From contig NC_012873.2 in the NCBI RefSeq assembly GCF_000003195.3, forward strand, positions 9,261,894-9,325,893: a DNA stretch of 64,000 nucleotides, written 5' to 3'. Shown here piece by piece: positions 1-11,306 of this stretch; the first letter of the stretch is position 1, and the number at the start of each line of letters is the position of its first letter. A program made the position numbers and the translations under genes. Origin of the DNA: Sorghum bicolor. Its lineage: Eukaryota > Streptophyta > Magnoliopsida > Poales > Poaceae. The notes beneath the pieces were generated by a model. That model searched no databases. It worked only from the letters and a program-made list of their open reading frames with translations, and was not told the DNA's origin.

Positions 1-150
1 AAATTTTCTCAAGCATTTGTTCAATATTGATAGGCATGTTAAGCATAGTATAACACAAACATTCAAGAGATTTTATGTTAGAAATTTTCTCAAGCATTTG
101 TTCAATATTGATAGGCATGTTAAGCATAGTATAACACAAACATTCAAGAG
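1..150. repeat. Tandem duplication, 81-bp period, two copies
   Basis: The segment starting AAATTTTCTCAAGCATTTG at 1 is repeated almost exactly from 82. Each copy has about 69 matching bases, and a 12-bp spacer (ATTTTATGTTAG) separates them. The first copy may extend to the left of the window. It lies in AT-rich internal sequence of a decayed retrotransposon and encodes nothing convincing. Confidence 0.85.
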
Positions 151-1189
151 GAGATATCCTTGTAAACAAATCAGCACAAGTAATCGACTGGATGAGGTAT
201 TGTTTGTTGTTATATGAAGTGTTGCAAGGATCATTCAAAGCACAAAGACTCTCATCAAAAAGAAATTCAGCACTTGTATCAACATGAGTTCCGGTCAAAT
301 CAGCACAAATGTTTTGGTTATGTTTTATTGCTGAAACAGTGATATCACAAGTACTCAGTATGTGTTGAACATTCAGATTTGATTTATTTTTCATGTATTT
401 TAAATCCAATGATTCTACATGTACCAAGGTTTGAATCTCTGAATTTTTACCTTCATTGTTGATCTTAGATGGTTTTGATGAATTAACTAAAGGGTTGAGA
501 AATATGCAGCCATCTCTAAGATGTATGAGTATTGAAACATAATGCATCGTATCACACATGTGAATGCAAACCATCATGTACATGAACCATATCAAACCAT
601 AGAAAAGATCATGTATGATTGAACTTTGGTTATCGACTTGCAAAATTTCAGCACACGGGTGAACATGTGAAATAATCAAATCTGTGCAAATATTTCGTGT
701 ATGGTTAATCCCATTTGAACCATATGTATTATCATAATTACTTGCCATTTTATTTTGCAAACTCAAATCTGATTTATTTTCAATAACTTTTAGACTTTTT
801 GGTGGTTCAAGTACCAAGGACTGCACCTCTGAAATCTTACCGTTATCTATGTCATGGTTCAGGTTTTGGGCAACACACAATGGGTTTAGTTCAATGGCTA
901 CCTTCTCATTTCTCTCAACAAGTATGGTGTTGTCTTGAGCATCAATCTCTTCTCTATTCTCATCACCAACCTGCACATTTGGAAAGACAAAACTAGAAGT
1001 AGAGATAGGAGTGTTAGTTTCAAAGATATCCTCACTTGGCCTGCATTCTAAATATCTATTTTTCTGTGGTGGATCCCTCACACTCTCATTGTTGACACTC
1101 TCAACCTTATAGTGGGTGGAATCACTCAACTCACTTTTGTTTTCACTCTCTCTCATTTTGGCAATGTGGCTCTCATTCTCGCATAGGTT
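151..1189. other. AT-rich retrotransposon interior without a gene
   Basis: No reading frame of useful length or recognisable protein similarity is seen on either strand. By position it is the downstream continuation of the minus-strand gag fragment at 1190-1888, in untranslated or decayed sequence of the same element. Confidence 0.4.
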
Positions 1190-1888
1190 TTAATGCACAA
1201 TTACTTCAACGTCTTGTGAAGCCACATATGCATGGGTATCGTTGTCATTGACAATCACTTGTTCTTCCTCATCGAAGATTGGGGGCTGATCATAATTCAC
1301 AACATCATATTCTTTATGAACCTGCATCGCAAAAGGAATAAGAATAGAAGGTATTATGATGTTAGAAGTAAATAATTCCTCACATGATTCATCTCTTTTT
1401 TCTCTCAATTTTTGTGGATCACTCTCACATAGAATTTTGTGGCTCTCCTTAAGTATTGTGGAATCTCTCATCTTCTTATTTTGAACTCTCTCACTGAATT
1501 TTGGTTGGTGCCACTCTTTCTCACGTATGGTGGAATGTCTCATCTTTTCCTTTTGATTTCTCTCACTCAATTTTGGTTGGTGGCACTCTCGCTGAATTTT
1601 TCTTTTAGGGGACACGCAGTAATCTTCATCATCAATGAGCACACGGGGGCGAATGCTATGCCCATGAGCACCTCCTCCATGTTGTCCACTGTGGCTAAAG
1701 AGACCACGGCGAGAGTTGGCTGAGCTATGTTGTTTAGCCCGACCGCGCACCACAGGAAAACGTTCATCAAACATTTTCTCCATGGCCTCCACTAGTGAGT
1801 TTTGTAGTTGACGTAACTCAGCCCGCGAAATTGGTGTTTCTTTTTCTCCATATCGACCACTACGAACGCTCGAATTGGATCCTGGCAT
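1190..1888 (-). pseudogene. Gag-like N-terminal fragment of a Ty3/gypsy element
   Basis: A 232-codon frame opens with MPGSNSSVRSGRYGEKE and a charged helical stretch ELRQLQNSLVEAMEKMFDERF, which resembles the start of grass gypsy gag proteins. The middle holds basic repeats with recurrent HQPKLSER/HQPKFSER units. No zinc knuckle or pol follows, so the gag is truncated or decayed. The primer-binding site at 2534-2545 lies upstream on the same strand, as expected for a 5' LTR-leader-gag order. The product would be a capsid-like structural protein. The family assignment rests on recall of grass gag N-termini only. Confidence 0.5.
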
Positions 1889-2214
1889 GTTAGCACTTAT
1901 GCAAGATATAGTAGAATGGGTAATTTTGTGGAATCACACAATCTCACCTCTTACCAATGCTCTTTCCTGTTCTCAAGGACAGTGAATTGTGCTAGTGTAG
2001 CAGTTTAACAGAAGTGATTCCGAGGTCGCAAGGATTACGAGTCGAATGTCCTGGTTTCAGTTTTAGGTGGAGCTATAGGTGGCTAAACAAGGGAGGCTAC
2101 AGTACTGAAAATCAAGTGGTTTGATGTGCTCAAAAGATATAATTTTACTGGTATATAGATCACCAAGAATCTGAATATGTAAACTGAATTTTTCAGTGAG
2201 CAAACCGCAATACA

Positions 2215-2310
2215 ACCCCTTTCCTCTTCTTCCACTTTTCTGTTTTTTCTCTTTTCTTTTCTCTGAATTTTTTTTGCTTCTGATTTTTTTTGAACTCTTT
2301 TTTTTAATAC
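2215..2310. repeat. Polypyrimidine/polypurine tract in the element leader
   Basis: About 95 bp of almost pure T/C on the + strand (A/G on the minus strand), with several runs of T. It lies in the untranslated leader between the primer-binding site and the gag-like frame of the minus-strand element. Confidence 0.6.
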
Positions 2311-2533
2311 TAATAGGGGTGCGGATAACAAATGAAACACAACACAATATATGTAAAGAGGGTGACTAGCAACTTGATGAACACAAAACACAAGATAACA
2401 GTACCGTCAAAGGGCTATAGGATTTTTTTTGGCTTTTTTAGTGGACTATAGGTGGTGAACAGAACAGTAACAAATGATAGATAAACTAAAGGTAGATATG
2501 TGGATGATTGTGAAACCTACCGTGGCAACGAAA

Positions 2534-2545
2534 GCTTTGATACCA
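2534..2545 (-). other. Primer-binding site for initiator tRNA-Met
   Basis: On the minus strand the sequence reads TGGTATCAAAGC, complementary to the 3' end of plant initiator tRNA-Met. Two bases before it the sequence ends in CA (minus strand, at 2548), a proper LTR 3' end. This fixes the orientation of the element as minus and the lower LTR boundary at about 2548. Confidence 0.75.
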
Positions 2546-2547
2546 GA

Positions 2548-3275
2548 TGATAGGTTACCGATATGGAATCGGTACGAGGGTGGCCCGATCTTCATGACAG
2601 TAGATCAAAAGAACAAGGATAACTTGCTGCGAACAGCGAATAACTAACTTTATACCTGACAAAGGTTGGATGCGACCAAGCGACGGGGAGAGAGGCACCG
2701 AAACCACGAAGACTTCGACACGATTTCCGAACGACCGCAGAACCACAATTTGGAACTAATCCACACAATACGGCGCAGCCGAACGGAAGCCATAGAGAAC
2801 GAAGTAGGGGAACCCAGAGGATTCACTTCACAAGTCCAAGAAGAACAAAGAAGAACAAAGGTTGAGTAAGGCACTCAGCAGCGCGGCTGCAATATCATGT
2901 AGTTTATCATATCATCAAAGGTTGCTGATAGCTTAGAGGTAGGGGATATTTATACTAGGAACAACCCTCCTAGATAGGTACGAAAACGAAATAGAGTTTC
3001 TGAGGGAAGGCAATGTGAAAGGACCCCTCGGAATGGATTCCCGAGCTGGCTTCGCGTGACTGTTGGCCTCCAGAGCAGTTTCTAATAAACTGACCATAAC
3101 TTTTTATTAGGAAGTCCAAATGACGAACTGTTTCTTGGGTGTGAAACTAGACTCCAAGAGCTTTCCAGCAATGTATGCCATGCACCACGAAACGTTGTAT
3201 ATTGGTATAGTTTTGCACAGCAAGTTGTACCAACTTTCTGTCATGACAGACTGTTGACCTTCTGAGCAGTCTGTA
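2548..3275 (-). repeat. LTR of the minus-strand gypsy element (upper edge uncertain)
   Basis: The lower edge is set by the CA before the primer-binding site. The upper edge is somewhere before the pol stop codon at 3276-3278, and no clear polypurine tract or TG start was found. A TATA-like sequence on the minus strand (TATAAATA, about 2949-2957) would be the LTR promoter. Confidence 0.5.
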
Positions 3276-3757
3276 CTAATTCTTGTCTGCAGGCAATATG
3301 GAGTATCCAAACTGGTCGCCACTAGATGCATTGGAAAGTAGACTCATCAAGCTTTCCAACAAGTCCTCATGGACCTTCATAGCTTTTGTGAGTAAAAAGT
3401 TATGAAGATTTCTTTGCACTGGTCTGTTTTTGACTTCCACTGGTCCATTTTTGACTTCCACTGGTCCGTTTTTGACGTGTCTTCTAGGCCTTGCACTGGT
3501 TCGTTCTTCAGGGTCCGATTCATCCTTCTCTTCTTCTATATACCTGAGTATAATCAAGATAGAACACTTAGGTAGTATATAATTCTCATTAATGTTAAAA
3601 TGAATCTCACAAAGTAGCGCGTGGACCTCTTGTTGTAGCTTCTTTGCACCACTACGTGTAACCGGTCCATCGATGACTTGGGCTGGCGTCGGTGTAGGTA
3701 AGACTTGAGTAGTTGTAGCTTGACTTGGAGCTTGTGACATCTTGCTTACTAGCGTGG
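3276..3757 (-). pseudogene. C-terminal end of a Ty3/gypsy polyprotein
   Basis: The minus-strand frame contains GPVTRSGAKKLQQEVHALL followed by NENYILPKCSILIILRY, a block I recognise as the extreme C-terminus of grass gypsy gag-pol proteins, after the integrase. It then has a short repeated VKNGPVE motif and a stop at 3276. The open frame runs on to 3845, but its first 28 or so codons come from a different, plus-strand LTR, so the fragment is truncated near 3757. It is transcriptionally upstream of the LTR at 2548-3275. Confidence 0.6.
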
Positions 3758-3774
3758 TCATATCAGTAGCCCCC

Positions 3775-3813
3775 GAGTCTCTATTTGAGCGCTTTGCGCT
3801 CAAGTAGAGACTC
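3775..3813. repeat. Hairpin near an LTR start
   Basis: Two 18-base arms (GAGTCTCTATTTGAGCGC and its near-perfect reverse complement, one mismatch) flank a TTT loop. The hairpin lies just after the GTAGCCCCC motif at the left end of the plus-strand gypsy-type LTR. Confidence 0.8.
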
Positions 3814-3942
3814 TTCTTGTGGTTCGAGTTTCCGTAGGGTCGCACGAGCGACCCCCGCGGGGGTAGCCCCTAAGCCCTTGGAGGAGTCTTTGACTCCTTC
3901 AAGGGTTATGTTGCCTTACCTGATGGAAACACTCTTGATGTT

Positions 3943-5207
3943 TGTTGGGTATTTTAAACGCAAACAGAAAAATCCGCAAGCGCACGGATACCGATGTAGC
4001 CTTCACCCGGGAGTATTCCAGAGTATCGATTTTCCACAGGGAACGTGAGTGTACTAATTAAGATCCAAGATCCCCCAAGGATAACTATATAATTATTTTT
4101 GGTGGGAAGAGAGGAAGTTTCCTGAGAGTTCTCTAGTTGATCTAAGAATCAAGAATTACTTCAAGATTATCTATATCGGGACATCAGAGCACTAACCACA
4201 GAAAGAGATGAGAAGGGGGCTAGGAAGGTCTGACTACGGTCCTACAAACACCGATCCGAACGAGGTGGAATACGTCGACCGTTAGGGCTGTCACTACCCT
4301 AAGGCTACCACAACAATCCGCAAGATTGGGTGCAATTCCAGGTAATTGCAAGACTAAACACCACGTCTAATCTATTAATTACTACTCTAATGTTTCAAAG
4401 ATTAGAGCACTTGATGCAAGCGGGAATCCAATAAATAACTTGAATGTAAATAAAAGTAATTAGAGAACTCAGGAGTTATGAATTGAAGAACCTGGAGAAC
4501 GATGAAGAACGAACCAGATGCTGCAAAAGTACAATGTTGAGGAAGATCCGACAGATCCGGCTCCTCCTCCGCTCTCCTCTTCTCTCTCCCTATTTTCTAG
4601 ATTACAACTAGAACTAACTAGAACTAGAACTAGAAGAACTAGAACTAGAACTAGATCTAGATGAACTAGAGGTAGAACTAGAAGAACTAGAGGGATCCTC
4701 TCTACTTGGATGAAGAATTGAAACCCTAGCTTTGATTCTGTAGAAGAGGTATGATCTCCAGGGGCCAGGGGGGTCTGGTTTTATAGTCCCTTCAAGTGAA
4801 TCTGGGCCGTTGGATCAAACCGACATTGATCGTGTGGTTTTTCTTGATCCTTTAGGTCGGTGGAGCAATATCCCGAAAGAGAGTCCTGATTGGACTCTGG
4901 CTGAGGGCGGGCGCCCAGCAAAGGTGGGCGGGCGCCCTGTCCCTGTGTCCTCTCGGCCTCCGCTTCGGTCCCGTGGCTTCTGGAGTCTTCTAGATGATAG
5001 AAAATTGCGCGGCACGTTAATATCTCTATGTAAACCCGATGTGTGGGCCTTTCCTCCGTATTTCCTGATAACCCCCTGCAGAAATAGACTAACACCAAAA
5101 CTCGTGGAATTCTGTCAGATAAAACCCTAAGTCTAGGTGTTGGTTGCATTTGGATCCATTTCTATGATTAGTTGATGGTTAAATGTGAGCATTAAGGACC
5201 GTCAACA
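3943..5207. mobile_element. Solo LTR, 1265 bp, TSD ATGTT
   Basis: Begins TGTTGGGTATTTTAAACG and ends GACCGTCAACA, so it has TG...CA termini inside a TGTTG...CAACA inverted repeat. The five bases on each side are identical (ATGTT at 3938-3942 and 5208-5212). No internal retrotransposon sequence is present, so it is the product of LTR-LTR recombination. It carries the CGCAAGCGCACGGATACCG block seen in several plant gypsy LTRs. Superfamily is inferred. Confidence 0.9.
4608..4692. repeat. Degenerate (AACTAG)n microsatellite
   Basis: About 14 imperfect AACTAG/AAGAACTAG units in a row inside the solo LTR. It is probably replication slippage with no coding meaning. Confidence 0.85.
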
Positions 5208-5969
5208 ATGTTCGTCATGGAAGAGGAGCTAGAGGCTTCGATCGGTTGGTTTTGCGTCGGGGTCGTGACGTACTCCCGGCGGAGCGAGCGTCACTTACCC
5301 CAGATGGAGCTCCTATCGGGTAATCCAAGTGAGAACCTGTGCCCCGTTCGAGGGGGTCAGCTGTAGCCCAGAGGCGTTCTCATAAAGCGGGGTCGACGTG
5401 GTCGGGGTTACTGGTCTCGTTCGATAGAGTCCAGCGGCTCGATGCCTCCCTTCACGGGGATTCCTCTCGACCGTCTCGCCCTCGCCTTGGACATCCCTAG
5501 TGAGTTCTTGAGGCGGGCCTCGCTTTTCGACTGCTCGCTGGGCATCCCTGATTCTGGTACTCGAGATCGGCTGTCGAACCCGTTTGGTGGGTCAGCCTGC
5601 GACCTCTCGAGATTTTCATCGTAACGAGTACGTACCTTGGCTTACAGGGGAAGGAAAGGATCGCGGCGATTCGCCTTTTTGCCCGTTGGGCGCGCCTTTT
5701 TAGGCGGGAGCCGTTGCGGCACTGTACCGGCGTGGAATTCGTAGTGTCCTGTCTGTGAGAGAAATAAAGACCGTTAGGTGGCACATTTACTAGGGGGGTT
5801 ACCGTATCCGTCGGATCTGTCCGTTGGTGGTCAGCCGTCTATAAGTATCCTTGGGTCTCCCTGCTGTCGCTCCTTCCGCCTTCCGCCCCTGTTCTTGCCT
5901 CTGCCTCCTTTCCATCTCACGCGCGCGCACCCTCGAGCAGTAGCAAAGTCCCTCTTCTTCCTCCTGAAG

Positions 5970-6780
5970 ATGCCGGTGAGACTCATCGCCGCCGATGACT
6001 GGCGCCCGTCGTCGATGACGGAGCGCCGGCTGCTAGAGCTCGAGAAGGAAGGGCTCCTGCGCCCTCGCACTTTGTCATCGTGGCCAGAGTGGGTCGCGCC
6101 GACGGCGGACCACCGGGAACCAAGACCGCCCAAAGGATATGTGGTATCCGTCGCCAAGTTCCACCGCCACGGCCTGGGCTCCCCTCCGAACCGCTTTATG
6201 CGGACGCTCTGCCACCATTACGGTGTGGAGCTTCAACACTTTTCGCCAAACGCCATCACCGCCGCGGCGGTTTTCGCCGCGGTGTATGAGGGCTATCTTG
6301 CGATGATGCCGCACTGGGACCTGTGGCTCCACTTGTATCGGGGCGAGCTCTTCCACGCCCCCAGTGGAACCACAGGGGTGAGGAAGCCTGTGCGGGCCGG
6401 GTGCCTCAACCTGGTGCTGAAGACCGACAAGGCGGAGAAGCCGTGAGAGTACATCCCGGTGGGGTTGACGTCGAACCATGCCGGGTGGGACTCCCAATGG
6501 TTCTACCTGCGGAACGACGACGACCTCCTCCCCGCCTACACCGGGCGCTTGATCTCGGAGCGTCCTGACCACTGGAGGTATGGTGTCGTCCAGACCCATC
6601 AATCGCGGTTCGATCCCATCCTCGATGCCCTGAAGAAGTTGCGTGAGGCGGGCCTGACAGCCGCACTCGTCCTCTCAGCTGTCCATCATCGGAGGGTTCT
6701 CCCGTTGATGTCTCGACCGCTGAGGATGGACCAGATGGGTCCCGGCGTTTCGTCCCGGGATCTCGAGGCGGTTAGGGTAC
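5970..6780 (+). pseudogene. Grass gypsy-type transposon protein (Transposase_28-like), one nonsense codon
   Basis: From ATG 5970 the frame reads MPVRLIAADDWRPSS, then an aromatic-rich domain (FHRHGLGSPPNRFMRTLCHHYGV, YEGYLAMMPHWDLWLHLYRGELF). This matches the 'putative gypsy type transposon' domain common in grass non-autonomous gypsy elements. A TGA at 6444-6446 interrupts the frame. The same frame then continues with EYIPVGLTSNHAGWDSQWFYLRND to about 6770, where similarity stops abruptly. Function is unknown; it is probably a gag-like packaging protein. The break is a single substitution, not a frameshift. Confidence 0.7.
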
Positions 6781-8557
6781 CCCTTACTCATACCCTCGAC
6801 AACTTCCTTTGTCATATAATAAAGTTCATTCTAGCATTCAAAATTTATCCTCAAATATAATGCATTCTAGAAGACAAACCTAATTTTGCATTAAATATTT
6901 TCCTTTTATCAGCCAATCACCATTAATTATATAAACATTCAAGGTTGAGAAATTTAAATTTTGAATTTTAAAATCTATAAACTTAAAACATATATTTGGA
7001 ACCCTTTCAAATAACAAACTTTGCAACTACAAAGTCATACTGTATTGAGAACTACAACTTTGGTGTAGACCATGTCAACATCCAATGTTGTTTAAAAATA
7101 TTTCAATTTCAAATTTTAAAATCCGTAAACTTAAAATAATATTTTGGGACTCTAAATTATTTCAAATAAAAAAATAATTACCTAGTTGTAGATCGCGCGA
7201 AGGGCTTCAATTCTAATATAAAGTTTGTTTGCCTGTATTTTGGGATTCTAAATTCATGGATTATTTTTGGATGTAAATTTGTAGAAACGTAGATGTTTAA
7301 GATGTTCGCCTCTGAAAATCAATTTTTAGAAATGTACGCTTAGAACAACCATCTCTGTTGATAGCGATTTTCAAAGATGGGCATCTAAAAATCAATTTAT
7401 AGGGCCGGGCGTCCTAAGGTGACCATCTTTGTAATCAATGATTTTCATAGATGTCTGCCTTAGGACGACTTCCGCCTTTGTAAATGGATTTTGAAGGCAA
7501 ACATTTTCCTGGAGGCCGCCAAACCATTTACAGAGACGTACACTAGACGTGGTCATCTTTGTTAATCAAAGAGTCTATCTTCTAAAATCGTATTTTGTTG
7601 TAGTACATTAAGATCACCTCTCATGTAGTGATTTTGTTTCCTATGTGATTACAATCGTATCTGAGTTATCGGAGTATAAATGTTCATCCTATCTAGTCTC
7701 GTGTGCACCAGGTAGGTGAAGCACCCCGGCGGTCGCCTTGCTGGTCTGATATGCAAAGTTTAAATCTCTAAATATATGTTGCAAAATAAATATTTGAGAT
7801 TCTAAATAGCTTTAAATAAAAAACACTTATCAACAATAAACTTGTAAATTAGGTGGGGCACTACAACTTTGGTATTACCATGTAAACATTGGAGGTGATG
7901 TGTGAATTCTAAATTTTGAATTTTAAAATCTTTTTTTAGAACACATATTTGGAACTCTAAACAACTTTAAATAAAAAAATTTCAGTTAGAAAGTTGTATT
8001 CTCTAGGTCAAGGCAACAATTTTAAGATAAAGTTCATCTTCATTCGGGTTCTTGTAGAAATATTCTGAATTATTTTTGGATGCAATTATTTATACAGGCG
8101 CCCATCTTAACACATGTTTGACTCTATTAATTGACTTTTAGAGACATGCATTTACAATGACGGCCTCTGTTAGTAGTGATATTTTGAAAATCGATTTACA
8201 GAGATGGCATCCTATGACGATTGCCTCTGTAAACGATTTTCATGACCAAGCCTTTTGCCGCGAGAGGTTGTCTCACCATTTATAGAGGTTGTCCCTAGAT
8301 GTTAGGGCGGCTGACCATTTATAGAGGCTGTCCCTAGATGTGCTCGCCTCTGTTAATTAGAGTGGTTGTCTCCTAAAATCAGTGTCTCCTAAAATCAGTT
8401 TTGTGGAAAAGTAAAGACAATATAAACATATATAATGCCTTGGTGTTCAGTTATCCTATATAGGCAAACTGTGGTTGGTAAAAATGTTTTGATTACTTAT
8501 TGTGTTACATGTAGTCGCCTCCGTGTTCTAATGGACACCTCATGATTATAGTATAGT
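6781..8557. mobile_element. Decayed CACTA-like subterminal repeat region
   Basis: AT-rich DNA with at least eight diverged copies of a unit centred on (G/C)CCTCTGTAAATCG or its complement, for example near 7304, 7345, 7472, 8162, 8224 and 8346. Units alternate in orientation with paired AT-rich halves. Such repeats are typical of the ends of grass CACTA transposons, where transposase binds. No intact CACTA terminus or transposase is visible, and there are no genes. Confidence 0.5.
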
Positions 8558-9958
8558 TGTAACACCCAAAAACTGATTTCCAATTAATAGGATTTAATTT
8601 AATTTAATTAAGTATTTTTGTGGGCATTTAACCTAGTAAATAAAATATTTTTGTCAAAACTAAAATTTATCATAAGTTTAGAAACATGGTTGTGCACTCA
8701 TGCTGGAATTAACTTATTTATTTGCTTGATTGCTTATTGTCCATGTATTTTGTTTATCTCTTATATGGATTCAAAATCTCTTTTGAAAAGCTTTTGGAAA
8801 AAAAGAAAGAAAGGGGGAGGTCACCTCCCTGGGATCTGGCCCAGTCTCCCACCCAGCGAAACCGTGAGCCAACGGCCCAGGTGCGCACCTCCTTCTCCTC
8901 TCTCTTTCTTTCACTGACAACAGGGCCCCACGCGGCAGTGTCTTCTCCCTCCTTCCTTTCTTCTCCAACGTGACCGAGCCGGGTTTCTCGTCGGTCTCCA
9001 AACGGAAATCCCAGAAACCTCGGGATTCCTTGCTACCCTTGCCAAACCGCGTGTCGTGCCCCTACAAAACTCCCAAAGCAACCCCGTAGACTCCCTTTCG
9101 CACCCAAGCAGTCAATCCGCGCCCTAACCGCTGTTTCCTATGCGTTTTAGATCTCGCCGAAACTCTATCCTAGCCGCCGCCGTCGCGTGCGTTCTCTGCT
9201 CCCCCTCAGCCCAAGAAGATCGCCTACACGAGTTCGGGGCAAGCTCCTCTCCCCCCCGGTGGTTTCCCTTCGTGCAGAGAGGCTAGGAATCGCGAGATTC
9301 CTTGCTCCGGCGAGCTTCCGGAGCCGCGGCCATGGCGCCGCCGTGTCTGGCCTCGCCGCCGGCCGGCCGGAATTAGCCCCGGTCCCTCTGAGCCCTCCAA
9401 ATCGCGATCTACGGCTCGGATTAGAAGGTACCCCTTCGGGGGGGTATTTTTGGTAAAGAAACCCTGAGAAACCTTGTTTTCTAACCCGCGGTCCTTGGCG
9501 CCCTGCGCAGGTTTCCGTGTTCCGAGTTAGGAAGCGTATTCTTGCCGACTGTTTCAAAATACGTTTTCAGGTATTTACAGATTTGCCACTGAAATTGTTT
9601 TGCTCATAAAATATTTATTCTAACTCTGTTTTGACCCATTCAAATTGCGTTGGATTCGTAGTAATGAGCTTTACATGTTAGAAAACTTAATTCACCAGTT
9701 TGAAACCTTTTAATTTCGTGACCCTAATTAATTAATTTCTTTTCTATATAAAATCTTAGAAAATTCATATCTTTCACGTTTTAATTCCGATTTTCGTGAA
9801 CTTTACGTTTATGTGATCGTAGCGCTGCGTAGAATATTTTGATAAACTTTTATATTTATTTTACCACTGTTTGGTGTAATGTTCTAATTATACCTTGTTT
9901 GCTTTGTGTATGATTGTCTCTATTGGATTGCGTGTTGTTGATTGATGATCGGTTATAG

Positions 9959-10030
9959 ACGGTGAGCGATTCGTTGGCGATCAAGATCAATCCTTTGAAG
10001 ACCAGCGGGCTCAGGAGAGCTTTGATCGAG
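9959..10030 (+). other. Candidate LTR-embedded exon A (solo LTR copy)
   Basis: A 72-bp segment preceded by TATAG and followed by GCAAGTAT, the consensus of a GC-type splice donor. Read in the phase giving DGERFVGDQDQSFEDQ it is open and acidic/glutamine-rich. The equivalent segment in the intact element is 75 bp with the same borders, so the length difference is exactly one codon. No upstream exon or start codon could be assigned. Confidence 0.45.
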
Positions 10031-11031
10031 GCAAGTATAACTTGGGATCATCCTTGTTACCTATACAAAATTAATACAATACATATCATATGCATGCTAT
10101 CACCTTGTCGACCTTAGCAAAATCATATATGATTGTTATCCTGAATTCCTTGTTACCTATTTGGATATGCATTTGGGTAGTTCTTGCTAGTGCTTGATTA
10201 TTAATCCATGATCTTGTAACATGAATATTTGGATAAACAATAAACAATAAAATAAGCTTTCTAGCAACTTGAATATAAAGGGTGGAAAGAACTCTGGCTT
10301 TTGCTGGATTGATCTTGACCCTCCATAAGGACTTATCCCTTGGCAAAAGCTGGGACAACTCGTACAACCATGAGGGCTATATGGCTCTGGTTTTAGCTCA
10401 GTATGAGGATCTTTTTCTAGCTTGTTAGCGGTTACCTTAAATGGCGTAAGAATGGCTAGACACGTTGGGTATAGTGCGGCCTCTGTCCATGTGTATAGGC
10501 TGTGGGTTATGTGCCATGGAAGGGGGCTCTATATCTGCCTGCCGAGTGAATCTAATGGCCCTAACTTGTTAGACGAAACCTTTGAAAGGCTTCATAGTGA
10601 TCCCTGCCGACCTCCCTAGAAAGGGGGTTAAGAGACTTGCAACCTCGGGCGAAAGGGTAAATCACGACTCATGGGTAAAGATGTACAACCTCTGCAGAGT
10701 GTTAAATCTGGTATACTAGCCGTGCCCACGGATACGGGCGGCCCGAAAAACTGACGGAATAGACGGACACTGATAAACATGATTAATGATAATAAATGAT
10801 GGTTTATTACGTTGTTTATATGTGTTATTCTTAATTCTTGTATACATTGATCATGTGGTTATGGGATTTATTATGCTACCTTGAGATTTGCTATCCAATG
10901 ATTAAACATGCTATCAACTATTAAAAGCTAAATGCAGTCAAACCAGTGTCAGCTATTTGAGCTTCATGAACCCCTGGTTATATTTGTTGAGTACGATATG
11001 TGCTCACTCTTACAATTTCCCAACACCTCAG

Positions 11032-11081
11032 GATATGATAATGAAGATGACTGGAATGAGGACTATCGCTATGAGTACTAG
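11032..11081 (+). other. Candidate LTR-embedded exon B (solo LTR copy)
   Basis: Preceded by a pyrimidine-rich stretch ending in CAG. It encodes GYDNEDDWNEDYRYEY and then TAG (11079-11081) when joined in phase to exon A. The intact element has an aligned acidic segment ending in TAG at the same place. Splicing is inferred from the borders and phase only. Confidence 0.4.
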
Positions 11082-11306
11082 GTTTGGAGTCAACCAGTCA
11101 ACAGTGTCCCTGTGTGGAGCTTCCATCGAGAGCGTTGTTTATCTCATATTATTTTTGTGTAAGACTATGTGATTTATTATGTTCCGCTATGTAATAAACA
11201 CTGCAATGGTACATTGGAGATTTGTCTACTTATGTGTGTGACTATTCCTGGGGCACATATAAGTCTTTTATGCATCCTATTTTGTTCTTAAAATATGGGT
11301 GTGACA

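Larger units (their letters stand above)
3758..5969 (+). repeat. LTR/leader of a plus-strand grass gypsy-type element, interrupted
   Basis: GC-rich, strongly structured sequence with GTAGCCCC(C/T)(G/A)AG motifs, typical of non-autonomous grass gypsy LTRs. It is split by the solo LTR at 3943-5207; the flanks rejoin at the duplicated ATGTT. A TATA-like TATAAGTA lies at about 5839-5846, some 130 bp before the first ATG of the encoded ORF. The left boundary is approximate. Confidence 0.5.
8558..11306 (+). mobile_element. Solo LTR of a Tekay/Del-type chromovirus, 2749 bp
   Basis: Starts TGTAACACCC and ends GGGTGTGACA, the same termini and general layout as the LTRs of the intact element at 20423-32651. 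Flanks are ATAGT before and ATAGG after, a 4/5 match as an aged target duplication. Internal order matches the intact LTR: AT-rich start, GC-rich block with GGTACCCCTTCGGGGG at about 9427, then two exon-like acidic segments about 1 kb apart. It is clearly diverged from those LTRs, so it is an older or sister-family insertion. Confidence 0.85.

Noticed and set aside
17..217. 66-codon frame with an internal repeat
   Set aside because: It only reflects the 81-bp tandem duplication (81 is a multiple of three); no coding signal otherwise.
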